Source: Myxococcales bacterium (GTDB lineage: Bacteria > Myxococcota_A > UBA9160 > SMWR01). From it: a stretch of 47,375 bases of DNA. The translations under genes were made by a program, and so were the position numbers. The stretch is taken from the NCBI GenBank assembly GCA_013215605.1, contig JABSQW010000105.1, positions 1 to 47,375 of the forward strand, in the 5' to 3' direction. The notes under the pieces are model-generated. The model saw only the letters and a list, made by a program, of their open reading frames with translations. It was not told where the DNA came from and searched no databases. Of the stretch, positions 29,989 to 37,712 are shown piece by piece; within the stretch, counting starts at the first letter, position 1; each line of letters begins with the position of its first letter.

Positions 29989-30783
29989 ATTGCGTCGTTC
30001 CCCTCCGGGCGAGCGCGCAGCACGTGCTCGCCCTCCGGAACTCGTGCAGACGGCTTCGGCGCAAAAGGCCGGTTGTGGGGAAACGAATGCGAGATGACCT
30101 CGGCGAGGACGCCGTGGATCGAGAATCGAAATTGAACCGCGTGTCCCATCTCAGTCGTATCCATGCCACAACCGCTGTTTGCATCGAGCAGACCGCGCGC
30201 CACGGTGCCGCCAGCGATCGGCCGCGGCACCACATCTGCGATCAAGAGAAACGACCGGGTCCCACGGGAACCCAACCGCTGACCTCCCGGGTGAATTCCA
30301 CTGCCGGGCCGAAACCGTACCGAGGTCCGAGTACTGCACTCCGTGTCTCTTGATGCGCAATCCGAGCGATGAGTGTGAAAGAATCTTCCCACAATGGGAA
30401 GTAAGTTATCTCGTAGGAACAATGTTTCCTATATCGACCGCCACACAGGGAGCAGTATTCCAATTTGAGCCCCCTCGGGAAATAAATTTGGGCCCCCTCG
30501 GGGAATAATTCGACCGGGGAGCCCCCACTCCCCGCTGGGCCCCCAAAGCCACACACGTAGATCCTCGGGGTATGCTTTGGGGAATCCAGAAGCGCTCGCC
30601 CTGATCCCGAAAAAGCGCTGTAGGAACGAAGCACTTCGGGCTGCATTGCCGGCGGCCCCGGAGGAAATCGGCGGTGACGCCGCCTGGGCGCTACGAGATC
30701 GGCGTGGGCCGACGAAAAGTTGTGCCGCCGCCTTTACTTCAAACGGCAGCCGGCCGAACGAGACCACGGAGGCGAATTCCACA
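29989..30783. promoter_or_regulatory. Divergent promoter/regulatory hub between prsR-like and plus-strand exosortase arms
   Basis: About 0.8 kb without a convincing CDS, locally AT-richer, dense in palindromes and tandem repeats. Confidence 0.7.
30462..30507. repeat. Tandem direct repeat, 2 x 23 bp
   Basis: AATTTGAGCCCCCTCGGGAAATA / AATTTGGGCCCCCTCGGGGAATA, 21/23 identical, directly abutting. Confidence 0.9.
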
Positions 30784-31041
30784 TTGGAGCCCAACGAAAC
30801 GGTGCCGTTCCGCAAGAAACTCTATGCAGGTTGGATGACAATCGTGGCCCGCTTCGGCCACTCGCAGACCCTCGTCATGATGGCAGCTTTCTATTTCTTC
30901 CTGATCGGGCCCGTTTCGATCGTGTCGCGACTCTTCGGTTCGGACATGTTGGGCAAGCGCGGTCTCGGAGAGGATGGCTCGGCGTGGCTACCCGCGGACT
31001 CCGCGGCGCCCGATCTCGAGCGCGCCAAGCTCACGTCTTGA
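30784..31041 (+). CDS. Small membrane protein upstream of carbamoyltransferase (start TTG 30784 or GTG 30802)
   Basis: VPFRKKLYAGWMTIVARFGHSQTLVMMAAFYFFLIGPVSIVSRLFGSDMLGKRGLGEDGSAWLP; one strong TM segment; GGAGG upstream. Confidence 0.65.
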   Translation: MEPNETVPFRKKLYAGWMTIVARFGHSQTLVMMAAFYFFLIGPVSIVSRLFGSDMLGKRGLGEDGSAWLPADSAAPDLERAKLTS

Positions 31042-31099
31042 GTTCACCTCCCTGCTACGTCTCGAATCCTCGGAACCGCGACGCGATCGGAGCATCTCG

Positions 31100-32839
31100 G
31101 TGAACGTTCTCGGAATCTCAGCCTTCTACCACGACTCGGCGGCTGCGCTACTCGTCGACGGCCAGCTCGTCGCGGCCGCACACGAAGAGCGTTTCACGCG
31201 GAAGCGCCACGATCCCGACCTGCCGAAGCAGGCCGCCGCGTACTGCCTCGAAGCGGCGGGCCTCACGATCGACGACATCGACTACGTCGCGTTCTACGAC
31301 AAACCGTTCATCAAGCTCGAACGGATTCTGATGACCTATCTCGCGACGTTTCCGCGCTCGCTTCCCTCCTTCAGCAAGTCCATCCCGATCTGGCTGAAGG
31401 AGAAGCTGTGGATTCCGAGCCTCATCGGGAAAGAGCTGGGCTACGACGGCGAGGTCCTCTTCGCCGAGCACCACCAGTCGCACGCGGCATCGGCGTTCCT
31501 CGCGTCTCCTTTCGAAGAAGCGGCGATCCTCACCTGCGACGGCGTCGGCGAGTGGGCAACCACCACTATGGGCGTGGGCCGCGGGGAGAGCTTCGAGCTC
31601 ACGAACGAGCTCCGCTTCCCGCACTCGCTCGGCCTCCTTTACAGCGCGTTCACCTACTACCTCGGATTCAAGGTCAATAGCGCGGAGTACAAGTTGATGG
31701 GCGCGGCTCCCTATGGAAAGCCGAAGTACGCGGACAAGATCCTCACGGACCTGATCGACCTCCGAGACGACGGGTCGTTCAAGCTCAACATGAAGTACTT
31801 CTCCTACGACTACGGCCTGCGGATGACCAACGACCACTTCGCCGACCTCTTCGGACACCCGGTCCGCAAGGGCGAATCGAAGATGGAGCAGTTCCACTGG
31901 GACATGGCGGCGAGCATCCAGAACGTCACCGAGGAGATCATGCTGCGGATGGTGCGCAGCCTCCACGAACAAACGGGACTCCCGAACCTCTGTATGGCGG
32001 GTGGCGTGGCGCTGAACTGCGTGTCGAACGGCCGCATCGTCCGGGAGGGTCCCTTCGAGAACCTCTGGGTGCAGCCGGCCGCTGGCGACGCCGGCGGCGC
32101 GCTCGGCGCAGCGCTCTTCGTACACAACGCCGTGCTCGGCAAGCCCCGCAACCACCGGATGGACCACGCCTACTGGGGTCCCTGCTACACCGACGAGGCC
32201 ATCCAGCAGTGCCTCGACGCACGCGGGGCGGTCTACAAGACGATGTCGCGCGCGGACATGATCGCCGAGACGGCCCGCCAGCTCGAGGCAAACCAGGCGG
32301 TCGTCGGCTGGTTCCAGGGTCGCATGGAGTGGGGCCCGCGCTCCCTTGGCAGCCGAAGCATCATCGCGGACGCCCGCAACGAGGACAACTGGAAGCGCGT
32401 GAACCTGAAGATCAAGTTTCGCGAGAGCTTCCGCCCGTTCGCCCCCGCGGTCCTCGCGGACAAGGCTTCCGAGTGGTTCGATATCGACCGCGAGAGTCCC
32501 TATATGCTCCTCGTGTGCCAGGTCCTCGAGGGGAAGAACATCCCCGCGGTGACCCACGTGGACGGCTCGGCGCGGCTCCAGACCGTGACTCCTGAGAGCC
32601 ACCCCGAGTTCCACGATCTGCTCCACGCCTTCGACGAGCGCTCGGGCTGCCCGGTGCTGATCAACACGTCTTTCAACGTCCGCGGCGAGCCGATCGTCTG
32701 CTCTCCCGATGACGCATACTTGTGCTTCATGCGTACCAACATGGACGTCCTCGTGCTCGGGAATCAGGTCCTCATGAAGGAGGACCAGCCCGAGCTCCAC
32801 GAGGACTTCGATTGGCGCGAGCGATACGCTCTGGACTGA
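31100..32839 (+). CDS. Carbamoyltransferase (NodU/TobZ family)
   Basis: VNVLGISAFYHDSAAALLVDGQLVAAAHEERFTRKRHDPDLP; LFAEHHQSHAASAFLASPFEEAAILTCDGVGEW; MAGGVALNCVSNGRI; INTSFNVRGEPIVCSPDDA; GTG start at 31100. Confidence 0.94.
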   Translation: MNVLGISAFYHDSAAALLVDGQLVAAAHEERFTRKRHDPDLPKQAAAYCLEAAGLTIDDIDYVAFYDKPFIKLERILMTYLATFPRSLPSFSKSIPIWLKEKLWIPSLIGKELGYDGEVLFAEHHQSHAASAFLASPFEEAAILTCDGVGEWATTTMGVGRGESFELTNELRFPHSLGLLYSAFTYYLGFKVNSAEYKLMGAAPYGKPKYADKILTDLIDLRDDGSFKLNMKYFSYDYGLRMTNDHFADLFGHPVRKGESKMEQFHWDMAASIQNVTEEIMLRMVRSLHEQTGLPNLCMAGGVALNCVSNGRIVREGPFENLWVQPAAGDAGGALGAALFVHNAVLGKPRNHRMDHAYWGPCYTDEAIQQCLDARGAVYKTMSRADMIAETARQLEANQAVVGWFQGRMEWGPRSLGSRSIIADARNEDNWKRVNLKIKFRESFRPFAPAVLADKASEWFDIDRESPYMLLVCQVLEGKNIPAVTHVDGSARLQTVTPESHPEFHDLLHAFDERSGCPVLINTSFNVRGEPIVCSPDDAYLCFMRTNMDVLVLGNQVLMKEDQPELHEDFDWRERYALD

Positions 32840-32940
32840 GGTCTAGTGGGACCACGTCAGGGGGCCATCGAAATCGGCCGGCCACCGGACAAAGATTCGT
32901 ACACAGGCCAGCGGACAACAGGCCGACAGGGAGTGAATTG

Positions 32941-33123
32941 ATGGCGCGTTCAACCGGGGGATTACTCGATCGCCTCTCGATCTTCGGCGAGCTGTGGGCC
33001 TTCATGAAGGTTCGGAAGAAGTGGTGGCTCGGACCCATCGTGGTCACGATGTTGCTGTTGTCCGTCCTGATCGTGCTGACCGAAGGCTCGGCCGTCGCAC
33101 CGTTCATCTACGCGCTATTCTGA
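32941..33123 (+). CDS. DUF5989-family small membrane protein (60 aa)
   Basis: MARSTGGLLDRLSIFGELWAFMKVRKKWWLGPIVVTMLLLSVLIVLTEGSAVAPFIYALF: conserved ELWxFxxxRKKWWLxPI...SAVAPFIYxLF pattern. Confidence 0.85.
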   Translation: MARSTGGLLDRLSIFGELWAFMKVRKKWWLGPIVVTMLLLSVLIVLTEGSAVAPFIYALF

Positions 33124-33132
33124 GCCGAGAAG

Positions 33133-33166
33133 AGGGCCCCCCGGGAAGCGAACCGATGGGGGCCCT
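33133..33166. terminator. 9-bp-arm hairpin after DUF5989 stop (terminator or attenuator)
   Basis: AGGGCCCCC (33133-33141) ... GGGGGCCCT (33158-33166), perfect arms, 16-nt loop, only a weak downstream T run. Confidence 0.55.
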
Positions 33167-33171
33167 ACCCT

Positions 33172-33219
33172 TTCGAGCCATACTAGGTTCGAGCCATACC
33201 AGGTTCGAGCCACACCAGG
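33172..33219. repeat. Tandem direct repeat, 3 x 16 bp
   Basis: TTCGAGCCATACTAGG / TTCGAGCCATACCAGG / TTCGAGCCACACCAGG, contiguous. Confidence 0.95.
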
Positions 33220-33223
33220 GATA

Positions 33224-34135
33224 GTGCAGTTGGATTCGGAGCCCGGAACCACCTCGACTGGGTTTGATTCCGCAACACGGAAAGTTGCGTTCACGACCAC
33301 CGCCTTTGCCGTCGCGTGCGCGTTCGCCGTCTTTTTGCCGATCCTCTATCACATGGTCCTCCATTGGCGTGCCGTCGCGGACTACTCCCACGGCTTCTTG
33401 ATCGCCCCCCTCGCGATCTATTTCGCGTGGGAACGACGGAAGAAGGTGAAGCGCGCGGCCGTGCAGCCCAGCTGGTGGGGGCTCGTACCGCTGTTTCTCG
33501 GCGCGCTGGCGCTGGCGATCGGACGCCTCGGGGTCGAGCTCACCGCGATGCGCGCCAGCTTCGTCCTCACCCTGATCGGACTGCTGCTGCTGCTGTTGGG
33601 CCCGCGCGTGTCCCGCGTTCTGGCGTTCCCTTTGCTCTTCCTGTTCCTGATGATCCCGCTGCCGCAATCGCTCGTGAACGTGATCGCGTTCCCACTGCAG
33701 CTCATCGCAACGGATCTGGCCGTCCAGTCACTCTACCTGTTCGAAATTCCCGCGATGCGCGAGGGCAATATCATCCACCTCGCGAACACGCAGCTGTTGG
33801 TGGCCGAGGCGTGTTCCGGACTGCGCTCGCTGTTGGCGCTCGGGACACTCGCCGTCGTGTTTGCGTACTTCTTCAGGAAGAACACCTTGGAGCGGATCGT
33901 GATCGTCCTCTCCGCCATCCCGATCGCCATCCTCGTCAACGCGTTTCGCGTGGCGCTGACGGGTTGGCTCACTCACTCGTTCGGTTCGAGCGCGGCGGAG
34001 GGGATCCTTCACACCACGGAGGGATCCTTCACCTTCGGGCTCGCCTTCGCGGCGCTGCTCTTCGAAGCCTGGCTGCTGCAGAACTTTTGGCCGAGCCGCT
34101 GGTCGATCCAGGCCACCGGCAGGTCGCGAGCATGA
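33224..34135 (+). CDS. Exosortase (Xrt family)
   Basis: Multi-TM protein with LVAEACSGLRSLLALG (catalytic Cys), ILVNAFRVALTGWL (Arg), GILHTTEGSFTFG (His); GTG start. Confidence 0.92.
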   Translation: MQLDSEPGTTSTGFDSATRKVAFTTTAFAVACAFAVFLPILYHMVLHWRAVADYSHGFLIAPLAIYFAWERRKKVKRAAVQPSWWGLVPLFLGALALAIGRLGVELTAMRASFVLTLIGLLLLLLGPRVSRVLAFPLLFLFLMIPLPQSLVNVIAFPLQLIATDLAVQSLYLFEIPAMREGNIIHLANTQLLVAEACSGLRSLLALGTLAVVFAYFFRKNTLERIVIVLSAIPIAILVNAFRVALTGWLTHSFGSSAAEGILHTTEGSFTFGLAFAALLFEAWLLQNFWPSRWSIQATGRSRA

Positions 34136-34794
34136 TCAAGTTCAGCGTGGCGCTCGGCTTCATCGCGCTCAACTTCTACACCTACTCCTTCCTCGCGAAC
34201 GAGCGCGTAATCCCGCCCCGCGAGAGCTTCGACTCCTTCCCGATGGAGTTCAGCGAGTGGTCCTGCGCCGAGCGAGAGACCATGACCCCCGAGGTCGAGC
34301 TCAACCTGGGCGTCAGCGACTACGTCATCTGCAGCTACGTGAGGCAGCAGCCACTCGACCTGGTGGGCGTCTACATCGGCTACCACTCCAGCCAGGTGCG
34401 CGAGGAGGGCGGCGGGGCCGGCGAGAACTCGATCCACCCGCCAGCGCACTGCATGCCGGGATCTGGCTGGGACATCATCGACAACCAGACCGTCGAGATC
34501 GACATACCCGAGCTTCCGCAGGCCCACGCCACCGTCAAGCGGATGATCGTCGCCAAGGGCAAGGCGCGGCAGCTCGTCTACTACTGGTACCAGTCGCGCG
34601 GGCGCGTGATCTCCGAGGACTGGAAGAAGATCATCTACGTCGGCTTCGACCGGGCGACCCGGGGGCGCACGGATGGATCGCTCACGCGCTTCACGATCCC
34701 CATCATCCGCAACGACGAGGCGCGAGCCGAGGCGGCCTTCTACGACCTCGCGCCGCTGCTGCTGTCGGGTCTCGCCAGCTACGTCCCCGAGTGA
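34132..34794 (+). CDS. Exosortase-associated protein EpsI (DUF3485)
   Basis: Overlaps the exosortase stop (ATGA); FPMEFSEWSC..., YIGYHSSQVREEGGGAGENSIHPPAHCMPGSGWDI..., QLVYYWYQSRGRVISEDWKKI. Confidence 0.9.
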   Translation: MIKFSVALGFIALNFYTYSFLANERVIPPRESFDSFPMEFSEWSCAERETMTPEVELNLGVSDYVICSYVRQQPLDLVGVYIGYHSSQVREEGGGAGENSIHPPAHCMPGSGWDIIDNQTVEIDIPELPQAHATVKRMIVAKGKARQLVYYWYQSRGRVISEDWKKIIYVGFDRATRGRTDGSLTRFTIPIIRNDEARAEAAFYDLAPLLLSGLASYVPE

Positions 34795-34806
34795 GAATCT
34801 AGAGCG

Positions 34807-36204
34807 GTGAGCGTCTACAACGACACCATCTACCCGCGCCTCCCGGTCAGTGTCCAGAACATCGCCTGCACCGCGATGGGGTTCCTCCTCTACCGCAACC
34901 GCTTCAACGCCCACTTCCACAAGACGCTCGCGAATTGGGAGAAGAGCGTTCACGATCCCATTGAGAAGCTCCACGAGCTGCAGCGCCAGCGCCTCGACCG
35001 GCTTCTGGATCGCGCGAGGCGCTTCGTCCCCTATTACCGCGACCTCCCTCCCTCCAGCGACGCCCGCGACCCGGTGGTCGCGCTCGAGGAAACGCTGGCC
35101 TCGATCCCCCCCCTCGAGAAGCGCTTCTACCGCGACCAGCCCGAAGCGTTCTTTGCCCGCGACATCCAGCGAAGCAGGCTGCACCGCGGTCGCACCAGCG
35201 GCACCACGGGCACGGCCCTGCCGCTGTGGTACCTGCCCGAGACCCTGGCCGAGGAGTACGCGACGGTGTGGCGACTGCGGCGCTCCTGTGGAGTCGAGAA
35301 CCCCGCTGCCTCAAACCTGACCTTCACCGGCAACATCACCGTGCCCTTCGGGCAGACGAAGCCGCCCTTCTGGCGTTACAACGCCTTCTCGGGGCAGCAC
35401 CTCTTCTCGATCTACCACATGACCCCGATGAATCTGCGCTCCTACGTCGAGGAGGTGCACCGCGTGACCGCGCGCTATGTGCAGGGCTATCCGTCGTCGA
35501 TCCACCTCGTCGCCCGCGCGCTTCTCGAAGCCGGGCGCCCCCTCCCGAAGGGGAGGCTCGCAGCCGTGTTCACGTCCTCGGAATCGCTGCTCGCCTTCCA
35601 GCGAGAGACCATCGAGAAGGCCTTCGGCGCACCCATCCGGGACCGCTACGGCGTGAGCGAATTCGGCGCCTCCATGACCGAATGCTCCAAGGGGCGCCTC
35701 CACGTCGACATGGAGTTCTGCATCGTGGAGGTGGATGTCACCGAAGAGTCCGACCTCTGGGAGACCGGCCCGCTGCTCATCACGGGCCTCTCCGACGGCG
35801 CTACGCCGCTCTTCCGCTATCGAATCGGCGATGTCGGCACGCGCTCGAAGCGGCCCTGTCCCTGTGGCCGGGCCGGTGACGTCTTCTTCGAGGTGGACGG
35901 TCGCGTCGAAGACTACGTGCTGACGCCCGACGGACGCCTCGTCGGGCGCCTCGACCATGTCTTCAAGCAACAGTTGGAAGTCGCCGAGGCCCAGATCCTC
36001 CAGGACGACAAGAACTCCATCGATGTCCTCATCATCCCGCGAGAAAGCTACACGGATGTGTCGGCGCGGCGCCTGCTGAAGGAGATCCGCTCGCGCCTCG
36101 GCGAGGAGATCGAGATCCGCATCCGCAGGGTCACGAACATCCCCCGCGAGCCCAACGGGAAGTTCCGCGCAGTGAAGTCCTCCGTCGGAAGGATCACGGC
36201 GTGA
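34807..36204 (+). CDS. CapK/PaaK-like phenylacetate-CoA-ligase family adenylate-forming protein
   Basis: RSRLHRGRTSGTTGTALPLWYLPETLAEEYATVWRL; FRYRIGDVGTRSKRPCPCGRAGDVFFEVDGRVEDYVLTPDGR; GTG start. Confidence 0.9.
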   Translation: MSVYNDTIYPRLPVSVQNIACTAMGFLLYRNRFNAHFHKTLANWEKSVHDPIEKLHELQRQRLDRLLDRARRFVPYYRDLPPSSDARDPVVALEETLASIPPLEKRFYRDQPEAFFARDIQRSRLHRGRTSGTTGTALPLWYLPETLAEEYATVWRLRRSCGVENPAASNLTFTGNITVPFGQTKPPFWRYNAFSGQHLFSIYHMTPMNLRSYVEEVHRVTARYVQGYPSSIHLVARALLEAGRPLPKGRLAAVFTSSESLLAFQRETIEKAFGAPIRDRYGVSEFGASMTECSKGRLHVDMEFCIVEVDVTEESDLWETGPLLITGLSDGATPLFRYRIGDVGTRSKRPCPCGRAGDVFFEVDGRVEDYVLTPDGRLVGRLDHVFKQQLEVAEAQILQDDKNSIDVLIIPRESYTDVSARRLLKEIRSRLGEEIEIRIRRVTNIPREPNGKFRAVKSSVGRITA

Positions 36205-37682
36205 CGCGGGTCGGGATCTGCCGCACGCGGCCGACCTACGACGGACTCGAAGCTCCCTTCGGACCGGGAGCGCCCCATCCCGAGCTGCGGGGCCTGCTCG
36301 GCGAATCCGCGGGACTCGGGACCCCGAACCACGTCTATGCCGCCGCGCGTGCCGCGCTCCTGGGTCTCGGCCTCGATACCGGACGCTTCGGAAGCGGCGA
36401 GTGGAACCCCCTCGGTGATCTCGTTGCGCGCGGCGGCCGCGTCGTCCTGAAGCCGAACTTCATCCGGCACTGGAACCCCGCGGCCCTGGGCAGCATGGCG
36501 AGCGTCATCACACACGGCGGTCTGATCCGCGCGCTGGCCGACTACGCCTTCCTCGCGGTGGGGCGAAGTGGCTCGGTCTGCATCGCCGAAGCGCCGCAGC
36601 ACGACTGTGACTTCCAGCGCATCCGGGAGCTGGCGGGGCTCTCGGAGCTGTCGGACTTCTACGCGAACGAGTGTGGGCTCGAGTTCACCGTCCTGGATCT
36701 GCGGCGGGAGGCGGTCTGCTACCGGGACGGCACGATCGTCGAGCGACGCGCCCTGCCCGGAGACCCGGAGGGCTATCGCCTGGTCGATCTGGCGGGCCAC
36801 AGCGCCTTCGCGGAATCGGGCCTCGATCCGCGCCGCTTTCGCGGCGCCGACTACGACCCGGAACCGACTGCGCAGCACCACCTGGACGGGCGCAACGAAT
36901 ACCTGCTCTCCGAGACGGTGCTGGGCGCCGACCTCGTCGTGAACCTCCCCAAGCTCAAGACCCACAAGAAGACCGGTATCACGCTGGCCCTGAAGAACGT
37001 CGTGGGCATCAACGGCGACAAGAACCTGCTGCCCCACCACTGCGTGGGCTCCGAGTCCGAGGGAGGAGACGAGTACCCCGGCCGCAGCCCGATCGACCGG
37101 CTGCGCAGCGCCGCCAGCGAGGTGGCGCGCCGGCTGCTCGCGCGCGGCGTGGCGACGGGTCTCGTGCGCGCCGTGCGGCGCCTCGAGTCGGCGACGCGCG
37201 GGGACGACTTCATCCGCTCGGGCAACTGGTATCGCAACCGCACCACCTGGCGGATGTGCCTCGACTTGAACCGCTGCCTCTACTACAGCGATGCGAAGGG
37301 AGACCAATTCGACGCGCAGGCACCGGTGCGCAGGGTCCTCAGCGTCGCCGACGGCATCATCGCGGGTGAGGGACAAGGACCACTGGCTCCCCGCGATCGC
37401 CCCCTGGGCGCCGTGCTGGCCGCCCTCGACCCCGTCGCTCTCGACCTGGTGGCGATCCGGCTGATGGGCTTCGACGAGCGCAAGATCCCCATGGTGTGGG
37501 AGGCCATGCGAGACGGGGGCCTCCGTGTGACGGCGGTTCGCAGGCCCGAGGACGTCGAGCTATGCGCGGTGTCGGCCGATACCTTCGAGGCCCGCGCCGA
37601 GACGCTCGACGCCTGCCGGGCCGCGCAGGCCTTCGAAGCGCATAGCGGCTGGCGCGGGCACGTGGAGTACCGAGCCGCCTGA
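36201..37682 (+). CDS. DUF362 domain-containing protein
   Basis: VVLKPNFIRHWNP..., LGADLVVNLPKLKTHKKTGITLALKNVVGINGDKNLLPHH, VADGIIAGEGQGPLAPRDRPLGAVLAALDPVALD. Confidence 0.85.
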   Translation: MTRVGICRTRPTYDGLEAPFGPGAPHPELRGLLGESAGLGTPNHVYAAARAALLGLGLDTGRFGSGEWNPLGDLVARGGRVVLKPNFIRHWNPAALGSMASVITHGGLIRALADYAFLAVGRSGSVCIAEAPQHDCDFQRIRELAGLSELSDFYANECGLEFTVLDLRREAVCYRDGTIVERRALPGDPEGYRLVDLAGHSAFAESGLDPRRFRGADYDPEPTAQHHLDGRNEYLLSETVLGADLVVNLPKLKTHKKTGITLALKNVVGINGDKNLLPHHCVGSESEGGDEYPGRSPIDRLRSAASEVARRLLARGVATGLVRAVRRLESATRGDDFIRSGNWYRNRTTWRMCLDLNRCLYYSDAKGDQFDAQAPVRRVLSVADGIIAGEGQGPLAPRDRPLGAVLAALDPVALDLVAIRLMGFDERKIPMVWEAMRDGGLRVTAVRRPEDVELCAVSADTFEARAETLDACRAAQAFEAHSGWRGHVEYRAA

Positions 37683-37712
37683 GGGCGCCGGGAGGGAAGA
37701 GCAGAGAACACC

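Noticed and set aside
30225-30240. CGGCAC-CACAT-CTGCG resembling a sigma54 -24/-12 promoter (GG-N10-GC spacing correct)
   Set aside because: Only a partial consensus match, more than 500 bp from the first gene, and GG-N10-GC occurs often by chance at this GC; kept only as a candidate for transcription start mapping.
30368-30394. Crp-like TGTGA ... CACA site
   Set aside because: Spacer is too long (about 10 nt instead of 6) and the second half-site is degenerate.
30242-30815. Small ORFs (134 aa, 128 aa) within the divergent hub
   Set aside because: Translations run through the tandem repeats and hairpins, lack domain motifs and overlap each other in different frames; treated as non-coding.
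31148-32800. 550-aa minus-strand ORF opposite the carbamoyltransferase
   Set aside because: Complement of a strongly conserved gene; no homology-like motifs.
33172-33219. 3 x 16-bp repeat as a mini CRISPR array
   Set aside because: Units abut directly without spacers and no cas genes are present.
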